The notes under the pieces were generated by a model, which was not told the DNA's origin, did no database searches, and saw only the letters and a list, made by a program, of their open reading frames with translations. From JBOGDS01 sp050743075 (GTDB lineage: Bacteria > Actinomycetota > Actinomycetes > Jiangellales > Jiangellaceae), in NCBI GenBank assembly GCA_050743075.1, contig JBOGDS010000006.1:6332-70331 (forward strand): a stretch of 64,000 nucleotides of DNA. The letters run 5' to 3'. Position numbers and translations under genes: made by a program. Positions 54,989 through 62,443 of the stretch are shown here, piece by piece; the stretch's first letter is position 1; each line of letters begins with the position of its first letter.

Positions 54989-56179
54989 ATGACTGTTTAT
55001 CTCGACCATGCCGCGACGACTCCGGTGCTACCGGAGGTGGTCGACGTCGTCGCATCGCGGCTGCGCGCGGTCGGCAACCCGTCGTCGTTGCACGCCTCTG
55101 GTCGGGCGGCTCGCAAGACGGTCGAGGAGGCCCGCGAGGCGGTCGCGGCGGCGCTCGGGGCACGCCCGAGCGAGGTCGTGTTCACGTCGGGTGGCACTGA
55201 AGCCGACAACCTCGCGGTCAAGGGTCTGTTCTGGGCTCGTCGGGCGGCCGATCCGCGGCGCGTCCGCATCCTTGCCTCTGCCGTCGAGCATCACGCCGTG
55301 CTCGACGCGGTCCAGTGGCTGTCCGATGCCGAGGGAGCGTCGGTGGAGTGGCTGCCCGTCGACCGGTTCGGCCGGGTGTCCGTCGAGGCGGTGAACGCAT
55401 CGCTGGAGCGTGACCCGGAGTCGGTCGCGTTGGTGTCGGTCATCTGGGCCAGCAACGAGGTCGGCACCGTCCAGCCTCTCGCGGAGATCGTGGCGGCGGC
55501 GCGACCGCACGGGGTGCCGGTGCATTCCGACGCGGTGCAGGCCGTCGGCCAGGTCCCTGTCGACTTCGCCGCGAGCGGGCTCGACGCGATCACGGTCTCC
55601 GGGCACAAGGTGGGCGGACCGATGGGTGTCGGCGCCCTGCTCGCCCGGCGTGAGACCGAGCTCGTCCCCGTGCTCCACGGTGGCGGCCAGGAGCGCGATG
55701 TCCGATCGGGAACCCTCGACGTCGCCTCGATCGCAGGCTTCGCAGCAGCGGTTTCGGCGGCGGTCGACGCTCAGCCGTCGCGCGCGGCGACGGTGGCAGA
55801 GCTGCGGGCCGCACTGGTGGCCGCCGTAGGGCACGCCGTACCGGATGCCGTACTGAACGGCGATCCAGCGCCAGCAGGCGGGCTGCCGGGCATCGCCCAT
55901 TTCTCGTTTCCGGGCTGCGAGGGCGACTCGCTGTTGCTGCTGCTGGACGCGAACGGCATCGAGTGCTCCACGGGTAGCGCCTGCTCGGCCGGGGTGCCGG
56001 AGCCGTCGCACGTGCTGCTCGCCATGGGAGTGGACCGGCTGGTAGCCCGTGGCTCGCTCCGGTTCTCGATGGGCCACACGTCCACGGCTGCCGATGTCGA
56101 CGCGCTCGCGCATGTCATCGGCCCGGTGGTCCAGCGGGCGCGTGCGGCTGGCGTGGTCAACCTGGCCACGGTCGGCTGA
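54989..56179 (+). CDS. Cysteine desulfurase (NifS/IscS family)
   Basis: A 396-residue PLP enzyme releasing persulfide sulfur from cysteine. The motifs are YLDHAATTPVLPEV, VVFTSGGTEADNLAVKG, the PLP-stacking His in SAVEHHAVLD, SDAVQAVGQVPVDF, the PLP Lys at about residue 207 (SGHKVGGPMG) and the catalytic Cys loop GIECSTGSACSAG. It ends 1 nt before mnmA, so its sulfur is probably used for tRNA 2-thiouridine. Confidence 0.96.
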   Translation: MTVYLDHAATTPVLPEVVDVVASRLRAVGNPSSLHASGRAARKTVEEAREAVAAALGARPSEVVFTSGGTEADNLAVKGLFWARRAADPRRVRILASAVEHHAVLDAVQWLSDAEGASVEWLPVDRFGRVSVEAVNASLERDPESVALVSVIWASNEVGTVQPLAEIVAAARPHGVPVHSDAVQAVGQVPVDFAASGLDAITVSGHKVGGPMGVGALLARRETELVPVLHGGGQERDVRSGTLDVASIAGFAAAVSAAVDAQPSRAATVAELRAALVAAVGHAVPDAVLNGDPAPAGGLPGIAHFSFPGCEGDSLLLLLDANGIECSTGSACSAGVPEPSHVLLAMGVDRLVARGSLRFSMGHTSTAADVDALAHVIGPVVQRARAAGVVNLATVG

Positions 56180-56180
56180 C

Positions 56181-57284
56181 GTGCGCATCCTCGCCGCCAT
56201 GTCCGGCGGCGTCGACTCCGCCGTGGCCGCAGCCCGCTGTGTCGACGCCGGTCACGAGGTCACCGGGGTTCACCTCGCGCTGTCGTCGAACCCGGTGTCG
56301 TTCCACAGCGGCGCCCGCGGGTGCTGCACGCTCGAGGACGCCCGCGACGCGCGGCGCGCGGCCGACGTGCTGGGTATCCCGTTCTACGTCTGGGATCTCG
56401 CCGAACGGTTCCGCGCCGACGTCGTCGACGACTTCGTGGCCGAGTACGCGGCTGGCCGGACGCCGAACCCGTGCCTGCGCTGCAACGAGAAGATCAAGTT
56501 CGCGGCGGTGCTCGACCGGGCGCTCGCCCTCGGCTTCGACGCCGTCTGCACCGGGCACTACGCCCGGGTAGTCGACGGTCCAGGCGGCCGGGAGCTGCAC
56601 CGGGCCGCCGATCTCGGCAAGGACCAGTCGTACGTGCTGGGTGTGCTGAGCGCGGCTCAGCTGGTCCACGCCGTCTTCCCGCTCGGTGGCACCCTCAAGA
56701 CCGAGGTGCGCGACGAGGCGTCGTCGCGCGGGCTGGCGGTCGCGGACAAGCCGGACAGCCACGACATCTGCTTCATCGCCGACGGCGACACCGCCGGCTT
56801 CCTGCGCGGGCGGCTGGGTGACGCGCCCGGCGACGTCGTCGACCAGGCCGGCCGCCAGGTCGGAGCGCACGGGGGCGCGTACGCGTACACCGTCGGGCAA
56901 CGCCGGGGGCTACGGCTCGGCATGCCTGCTCCGGACGGCAGGCCCCGCTACGTGCTGGACATCTCGCCGGTGGACCGGCGGGTCACGGTGGGTCCGTCCG
57001 AGGCGCTCGACGTCGACGAGGTCGTCGGCGTGCAGCCCCGGTGGTGCGGCAAGGCGCCGGTCGGGTCGCTCGACTGCCGGGCTCAGTACCGGGCGCATGG
57101 TGCGCCGGTGCCGGCGACCGCGACCTGGGACCGGCCGGCCTTGACGGTTCGCTTCGAGACGGCGCAGCGGGGTGTTGCGCCCGGCCAGGCCGTGGTGTTC
57201 TACGACGGCACGAGGGTGATCGGGTCGGCCACGATCGACCGAACGGTGAGTGCAGCGCGGGTCGCCTGGAGCCCGTCCGGCTGA
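56181..57284 (+). CDS. mnmA: tRNA-specific 2-thiouridylase MnmA
   Basis: A 367-residue enzyme that thiolates U34 of Lys, Glu and Gln tRNAs using ATP and sulfur relayed from the upstream desulfurase. The PP-loop is AAMSGGVDSAVAAA, the first catalytic Cys is in RTPNPCLRCNEKIKF, the second is in PDSHDICFIADGD, and the tRNA-binding part has YTVGQRRGLRLG. GTG 56181 is chosen; ATG 56199 would remove the first strand. Its stop codon lies inside an inverted repeat. Confidence 0.97.
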   Translation: MRILAAMSGGVDSAVAAARCVDAGHEVTGVHLALSSNPVSFHSGARGCCTLEDARDARRAADVLGIPFYVWDLAERFRADVVDDFVAEYAAGRTPNPCLRCNEKIKFAAVLDRALALGFDAVCTGHYARVVDGPGGRELHRAADLGKDQSYVLGVLSAAQLVHAVFPLGGTLKTEVRDEASSRGLAVADKPDSHDICFIADGDTAGFLRGRLGDAPGDVVDQAGRQVGAHGGAYAYTVGQRRGLRLGMPAPDGRPRYVLDISPVDRRVTVGPSEALDVDEVVGVQPRWCGKAPVGSLDCRAQYRAHGAPVPATATWDRPALTVRFETAQRGVAPGQAVVFYDGTRVIGSATIDRTVSAARVAWSPSG

Positions 57285-57330
57285 TCATCGGCACTATCCG
57301 GCGGCATAGGCCCGAGAGTGCCGATGATCA
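57282..57330. repeat. Intergenic inverted repeat, TGATCA family, copy 3
   Basis: Perfect 14-bp arms TGATCATCGGCACT (57282-57295) and AGTGCCGATGATCA (57317-57330) enclose a 21-nt spacer. The mnmA stop TGA forms the first three bases of the left arm. Its position between convergent genes suits a terminator, but 13 of 14 arm bases match the repeat at 5458, which lies between divergent genes. Confidence 0.85.
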
Positions 57331-57346
57331 CCGGGATGTGTAGGGG

Positions 57347-58273
57347 TTAGGGCGCGACGAACTTCGCGACCAGAGTGACCACGCCGGCGTCCCGCACGAT
57401 GCGCTGGTGCCCCAGTCCCGTCGTCGAGACGAGGTCCGCCTGCGGCCAGGAGGCGGCCAAGCGTTCTGCCTCGTCGTGCGGAACCTCCCTGTCGTCGCGG
57501 TCGTGGACGACCAACGTCGGTGGCACCTTCGTTCGGCCGGCCATGGCGAGCAGGTCGAAGTCCGACATCGGCCGGCCGACCATCGTTTCGAGCTTCCGCA
57601 GCAGCCCCAACCGGGTGCGCTCGGAGAAACCGAGGGCCCGCGCCATGTGGCGGGTGTGCGCGATCGGTTCGACCGTCGGGGCGACGAAGCCGACCTTCGG
57701 AGCCTCCAGGCCGTCCTGGATGGCGAGCGCAACAGCGGCGCAGCCCAGCGAGTGGGCGACGACGCCGGCAGGCTTTCCGTGCTCGTCGACGACGGCCCGG
57801 AAGGCCTCGGCGATCTCCGGCAGCATGCTTCGGCCGGGTCCGACGACGCCGGGGCCGGACTCGCCGTGGCTCGGTGCGTCGAACGCGACGACCTTGGATC
57901 CGCGCGCGAGCAAAGGCTCTACGAAAGCGCCCAGTTGTCCACGCCAGCCACCCCACCCGTGCACCAGGTAGACCGGCAGACCTTCGCCCCAGGCCTCGGT
58001 CACGACCCGGCGGCCACCGGGCAGGGTCACGGTCGACACCTCGCTCGGGGGCACGAACAGACCGGGAATCGGGCGGTCGTCGCGGCGCCGCCCGTTTCCC
58101 GTCGGCACCGTGCACCAGAGTCGTGCTGCCCACCGCGCGCCGAGTGCGGGAGCGACGGCGTCGAGAGCGCGGAACGCGACGCGGAGTGTGGTGAGCTGGA
58201 GGTTCGGCTGCGGACGAACGGTCGTGCTTTTCTGAAGTACCAAGGACGTTCCGTTGACCATGATCGTGTGCAC
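57347..58273 (-). CDS. Alpha/beta-fold hydrolase
   Basis: A 308-residue hydrolase. The oxyanion strand is VYLVHGWGGWRGQL, the nucleophile elbow is VVAHSLGCAAVAL, the acid is in LVVHDRDDREVP and the His is in TTGLGHQRIVRD. The first 70 residues are basic and amphipathic. The start is GTG 58273, directly abutting the TetR stop, or ATG 58261. With the TetR gene it forms a two-gene unit common in actinobacteria. Confidence 0.88.
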   Translation of the reverse strand: MHTIMVNGTSLVLQKSTTVRPQPNLQLTTLRVAFRALDAVAPALGARWAARLWCTVPTGNGRRRDDRPIPGLFVPPSEVSTVTLPGGRRVVTEAWGEGLPVYLVHGWGGWRGQLGAFVEPLLARGSKVVAFDAPSHGESGPGVVGPGRSMLPEIAEAFRAVVDEHGKPAGVVAHSLGCAAVALAIQDGLEAPKVGFVAPTVEPIAHTRHMARALGFSERTRLGLLRKLETMVGRPMSDFDLLAMAGRTKVPPTLVVHDRDDREVPHDEAERLAASWPQADLVSTTGLGHQRIVRDAGVVTLVAKFVAP

Positions 58274-58879
58274 CTAGGGCTGGTCGGGACGGCTGCGGGC
58301 GGCGGCGGCGATCAGTGCCTCGAAAGCGTTGCGGGCCCGGGTCTCGGCGGCTGGGTCGTCCAGCAGCCGGTTCGCCTGGTAGTAGGCGAGCATCACGCCG
58401 TTGAGGTCGCTCGCGAACTGTTCAGGATCGGCATCCTCGCGGAAATGTCCCTCGGTGACGCCGGTACGGAAGATGAGCGCGATCGACTCCTGAAGGTCTC
58501 GGTGGTCGCGGGCGAGCTGGTCGCGGACCTGGCCGGACTGCTCGTCGAACTCGGTGGCCGCCTTGACGAACAGACAGCCGCCCGGCATCCGGGCCCGGCC
58601 GCAGGCCAGCCAGTTCTCGAACAGCGCGCGGACCCGCGGCTCACCACGTGCGACGGCAAGGGCGGGCCGGATCACGGTGTCGACGAAGTCGGCCCTGGCG
58701 AGGGCGAGCACCTCGAGCTGCAATGACCCCTTGGACCCGAAGTGGGCGAACAGCCCGCTCTTCGACATGCTGGTCCCGCTGGCGAGCGCACCGATGGTCA
58801 GACCGCCGAGGCCGACCCGGTAGGCGACCTGCACACCATGGCGGAGGATCGCCTGGCGGGTCAGCGCACCCTTGGTCAT
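58274..58879 (-). CDS. TetR-family transcriptional regulator
   Basis: A 201-residue repressor-type protein. The N-terminal HTH is TRQAILRHGVQVAYRVGLGGLTIGALASGTSMSKSGLFAHF over residues 7-47. The C-terminal domain with CLFVKAATEFDEQSGQVRDQL matches the TetR subgroup having a TetR_C_33-like ligand domain. ATG 58879 is the natural start, but the frame continues without a stop into an upstream Uma2 fragment. It probably regulates itself and the hydrolase. Confidence 0.92.
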   Translation of the reverse strand: MTKGALTRQAILRHGVQVAYRVGLGGLTIGALASGTSMSKSGLFAHFGSKGSLQLEVLALARADFVDTVIRPALAVARGEPRVRALFENWLACGRARMPGGCLFVKAATEFDEQSGQVRDQLARDHRDLQESIALIFRTGVTEGHFREDADPEQFASDLNGVMLAYYQANRLLDDPAAETRARNAFEALIAAAARSRPDQP

Positions 58880-59074
58880 GACGCCGACAATAGCACGATC
58901 GTTCGGTCGCGTCGCTGCGTCAGTCGAAGGAGGTGCCGGGGTCACGATGAGAACCCTGTAGAGCAGCTCGTACCGGCGGCCGTCATCGGGCATCCGGTCC
59001 AGGTCGGCCGTCGTCATCGGACGCCCCGGCGGCGGCCAGGTGATCTTCGTCGGCACGGCTGTCACAAGCGTCAT
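58880..59074 (-). pseudogene. N-terminal fragment of a Uma2-family endonuclease-like gene
   Basis: From ATG 59074 the frame reads MTLVTAVPTKITWPPPGRP, then TTADLDRMPDDGRRYELLYRV and LIVTPAPPSTD, which matches the first 50 residues of Uma2 (DUF820) proteins. The nuclease core (normally another 130 residues) is missing. The frame continues with no stop into the TetR gene, so a 267-residue fusion could in principle be made, though the TetR start at 58879 is more likely used. Looks like a truncated relic whose remainder was lost. Confidence 0.75.
58895..58902. promoter_or_regulatory. Possible TetR operator core
   Basis: ACGATCGT sits 15 nt upstream of the TetR start within the imperfect dyad TAGCACGATCGTTCGGT. 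Autoregulating TetR proteins usually bind such a site. The outer arms match poorly, so this is tentative. Confidence 0.35.
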
Positions 59075-59188
59075 CGTGCACCCTTCCGTCCTCCCGACCA
59101 GGAGTGGGAGATACGGGGACGGGAGCAGTTTGACGTCTGCAACGCGCCGGCAGACCGTTGTCCAGAGGACGGCATAGGCTCGGGCGAC

Positions 59189-60202
59189 GTGGAGCTTCCC
59201 TGGTCCGTGGGTGCTGCGACCGGCGTCGGATCGCTGCCCTACGACGACCGCGACGAGGCCGCCAGGGTCGTCGTGGGCGAGTTGGCCGACTTCCCCCACC
59301 TGCCGGAGCTGCCGTCCCGCGGCGCGGGCGCTGACATGGTGGGCCGGGCGGCGGCACTCCTGGTCGACATGCACGTCGACCTCCAACCCTCCGGGTGGCG
59401 GTTGGTCGACCGCCCGGGACGGGACGAGAAGCGTGCCGAGGCGATGCTCCGGGCCGACCTGGACGCGCTGGAGATCGCGGCACATGGGTACGAGGGCCCG
59501 CTGAAGGTCCAGGTCGCCGGGCCGTGGACGCTGGCCGCGGGGCTCGACCGCACCCGCGGCGACCGCGTCCTCGCCGACTTCGGAGCCCGCCGAGATCTCG
59601 CCCAGTCGCTGGCCGAGGGAGTAGCCGAGCACCTCACCGACGTGGCGAGGCGGTTGCCTGGGGCGCGCGTCGTCGTCCAGATCGACGAGCCGACGCTTCC
59701 CGCGGTCCTCGCTGGTGCGATCCCGACGTCGAGCGGCTTCGGCCGCCTGCGGGCCGTCGACCCGACGGAGGTGGAGTCACTGCTGGCGACGGTACTGCGG
59801 GCGTCGGGGAAGTGGGCGCTGCTCCACTGCTGCGCGGCGAGCGTGCCGGTGGCGTTGGCCCAGCGGGCAGGCGCCGTCGCGGTGTCCTTCGACGTGGGCG
59901 TGATCGACGGCGAGACGGTCGACCAGCTCGCCGAGTGCGTGGACGGCGGGGAGTTGGCGCTCTGGCCCGGCGTCGTGCCTGTCCTGCCGCCGGCAGCGGG
60001 TTCCTCGGACACCGACCTGGCCGAGCGGGTCGAACGACTGTGGCGCCGGCTCGACCAGGACCCGTCGGCCGCAGCAGTCCGTACGGTGGTGACGCCGGCC
60101 TGCGGGCTCGCCGGAGCCGATCCCTCCTGGGTGCGGAGCGCGTACACGCTGGTCCGAGGTACGGCCAAGGCCTTCGCCGAGTCCGTCGGTGCCACTGGGT
60201 AG
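59189..60202 (+). CDS. MetE C-terminal-like (cobalamin-independent methionine synthase family) protein
   Basis: A 337-residue protein with the barrel of the MetE catalytic half: SVGAATGVGSLPYDDRDEAA, GPLKVQVAGPWTLAAGLD, VVVQIDEPTLPAVLAGAIP, the metal-type ALLHCCAASVPVALAQ, and VVTPACGLAGADP with the last Cys. It lacks the N-terminal half and thus resembles the mycobacterial protein upstream of ligA. Methyltransfer activity is plausible but unproven. GTG 59189 precedes the conserved block. ligA follows after 10 nt. Confidence 0.87.
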   Translation: MELPWSVGAATGVGSLPYDDRDEAARVVVGELADFPHLPELPSRGAGADMVGRAAALLVDMHVDLQPSGWRLVDRPGRDEKRAEAMLRADLDALEIAAHGYEGPLKVQVAGPWTLAAGLDRTRGDRVLADFGARRDLAQSLAEGVAEHLTDVARRLPGARVVVQIDEPTLPAVLAGAIPTSSGFGRLRAVDPTEVESLLATVLRASGKWALLHCCAASVPVALAQRAGAVAVSFDVGVIDGETVDQLAECVDGGELALWPGVVPVLPPAAGSSDTDLAERVERLWRRLDQDPSAAAVRTVVTPACGLAGADPSWVRSAYTLVRGTAKAFAESVGATG

Positions 60203-60212
60203 CGTCTGGACT

Positions 60213-62438
60213 GTGACGACTGAGACCACCGAACCAGCCGGCGCCGCCGACGTCCCCGCCGCTGTCCGCGAGCGCCACGCCACCCTGGCACAGGAGATCG
60301 AGGACCACCGGCAGCGCTACTACTTCGCCAGCCCGACGATCAGCGACGGCGAGTTCGATGCGCTGATGCACGAGCTGGAGGCCATCGAGGAGCAGCACAT
60401 CTCGTTGCGTACGCCCGACTCGCCGACCCAGAAGGTCGGCGCGCCGGTCGCCGAGCCCGGTGGCGCGGTCGAGGCGTCGTGGCCGCCGGTCGAGCACCTC
60501 GAGCGCCTGCTGAGCCTGGACAACGCGTTCGGCGACACCGACCTGGCCGACTGGGCCGCCCGGGTCGAGCGCGAGGTCGGCCAGGGCGTGCAGTACCTGT
60601 GCGAGCTCAAGGTCGACGGGCTCGCGGTCGACGCCGTCTACCGCGACGGAGAGCTGGTCAGCCTGGCGACCCGCGGCGATGGCCGCACCGGTGAGGACAT
60701 CACCTACAACGCCCGCTTCCTGGGCTCGGTCCCGCAGCAGCTCACCGGCACGAGGAAGCACCCGGTGCCCGAGCTGCTCGAGGTCCGCGGCGAGGTCGTG
60801 TTCCCGACCGCAGCCTTCGAGGCGGTCAACGCCGAGCGTGGCGACCTCGGGCTTCCCCTGTTCGCCAACGCGCGCAACTCCGGCGCGGGAGTCGTCCGCC
60901 AACGGATGGACCGCCGACAGGAGAAGCTCGACGCCGCCCGGGTCAAGGCGGAGAGCTCCGACCGGGCCGTCGCGTCCCTCGAGCGACTCGAGGCCGAGTT
61001 CGACCGGGCCCGGCGCTCGCTGGGCCACCTGCTCCTGGTGTGCCACGGCATCGGCCGGCGCACCGGGTTCGAGGCCGCCCGGCAGTCCGAGGCGTACGAC
61101 GCGCTGCAGGCCTGGGGGCTGCCGGTGAGCGACCGGGTCCGGGTGGTCGACACACTGTCTGACGTCGCCGATTACGTCGCGCAGGCGGGCGAGCACCGGC
61201 ACGACATGGCGTACGAGATCGACGGCGTCGTCGTCAAGGTCGACCAGGTCGACCTCCAGCGCTGGCTCGGGTCGACCTCGCGCGCCCCCCGCTGGGCGAT
61301 CGCCTTCAAGTACCCGCCGGAGGAGGTCACCACCAAGCTGCTGCGCATCGAGGTCAACGTCGGGCGCACCGGGCGGGTCACTCCGTTCGGCGTGATGGAG
61401 CCGGTTCAGGTGGCCGGCTCGACGGTCGTCAACGCGACGTTGCACAACGCCCAGGAGGTCGTTCGCAAGGGCGTGCTGGTCGGCGACACCGTCGTCCTGC
61501 GCAAGGCCGGCGACGTCATCCCCGAGATCCTCGGCCCGGTGGTCGAGCTCCGCGACGGGTCCGAGCGCCCGTTCGAGATGCCCACCGTGTGCCCGTCGTG
61601 CGGCACCGCTCTCGCGCCGTCGAAGGAGGGCGACGTCGACATCCGGTGCCCGAACAGCCGGTCCTGCCCGTCCCAGCTGCGCGAGCGGATCTTCCACCTG
61701 GCCGGGCGCGGCGCCTTCGACATCGAGGCGCTCGGCTGGGAGGCGGCTGCCGCCCTGATCGACTCGGGGGCGATCGCCGACGAGGGCGACGTCTTCGCTC
61801 TCGACCCGGCGGCGCTGCGGGAGGTGCCGCTGTTCTCGCGGGCCGACGGCGAGCTCACGACCAACGGACAGCGGCTGCTCGACAACCTCCAGAAGGCCAA
61901 GCAGCAGCCCCTCTGGCGGGTGCTGGTCGCCCTGTCCATCCGCCACGTCGGGCCCACGGCCGCGCGGGCGCTGGCCACCGCGCTCGGCTCGCTCGACGTG
62001 ATCGAGTCCGCGAGCGAGGACGAACTGGCCGCCGTCGACGGGGTCGGGCCCACCCTGGCCACGTCGGTGGCCGAGTGGTTCGCCGTCGACTGGCACGACG
62101 ACATCGTGCGCAAGTGGCGCGCGGCCGGCGTGCGGATGGCCGACGAGCGTGACGAGAGCGTGCCCCGCACCCTGGAGGGCCTGAGCATCGTCGTCACCGG
62201 GTCGCTGGGCGCGTTCTCGCGCGACGAGGCCAAGGAGGCGATCCTGCAGCGGGGCGGCAAGGCGTCGGGTTCGGTGTCCAAGAGCACGTCGTTCGTCGTC
62301 GTCGGCGACAACCCCGGCACCAAGCACGACACGGCCGTCCAGCTCGGTGTTCCAGTCCTCGACGAGGACGGCTTCCGGGTGCTGCTGGAGTCGGGAGCCG
62401 AGGCCGCGGCGGCGGTAGCTCAGCCGGTGGAGGGCTGA
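60213..62438 (+). CDS. ligA: NAD+-dependent DNA ligase LigA
   Basis: A 741-residue essential ligase sealing nicks in replication. Domains in order: Ia (HRQRYYFASPTISDGEFDAL), adenylation with Lys 133 (CELKVDGLAV), OB (GRTGRVTPFGVMEPV), a Cys4 zinc finger (CPSCGTAL and CPNSRSCPSQ), helix-hairpin-helix (IRHVGPTAARALA, LAAVDGVGPTLATSV) and BRCT (LSIVVTGSLGAFSRDEAKEAI). GTG 60213 gives TTETTEP at the N-terminus. Confidence 0.98.
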   Translation: MTTETTEPAGAADVPAAVRERHATLAQEIEDHRQRYYFASPTISDGEFDALMHELEAIEEQHISLRTPDSPTQKVGAPVAEPGGAVEASWPPVEHLERLLSLDNAFGDTDLADWAARVEREVGQGVQYLCELKVDGLAVDAVYRDGELVSLATRGDGRTGEDITYNARFLGSVPQQLTGTRKHPVPELLEVRGEVVFPTAAFEAVNAERGDLGLPLFANARNSGAGVVRQRMDRRQEKLDAARVKAESSDRAVASLERLEAEFDRARRSLGHLLLVCHGIGRRTGFEAARQSEAYDALQAWGLPVSDRVRVVDTLSDVADYVAQAGEHRHDMAYEIDGVVVKVDQVDLQRWLGSTSRAPRWAIAFKYPPEEVTTKLLRIEVNVGRTGRVTPFGVMEPVQVAGSTVVNATLHNAQEVVRKGVLVGDTVVLRKAGDVIPEILGPVVELRDGSERPFEMPTVCPSCGTALAPSKEGDVDIRCPNSRSCPSQLRERIFHLAGRGAFDIEALGWEAAAALIDSGAIADEGDVFALDPAALREVPLFSRADGELTTNGQRLLDNLQKAKQQPLWRVLVALSIRHVGPTAARALATALGSLDVIESASEDELAAVDGVGPTLATSVAEWFAVDWHDDIVRKWRAAGVRMADERDESVPRTLEGLSIVVTGSLGAFSRDEAKEAILQRGGKASGSVSKSTSFVVVGDNPGTKHDTAVQLGVPVLDEDGFRVLLESGAEAAAAVAQPVEG

Positions 62439-62443
62439 CGCCC

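Noticed and set aside
59634..62327. 897-codon - strand frame opposite ligA
   Set aside because: Mirror frame of ligA and the MetE-like gene.
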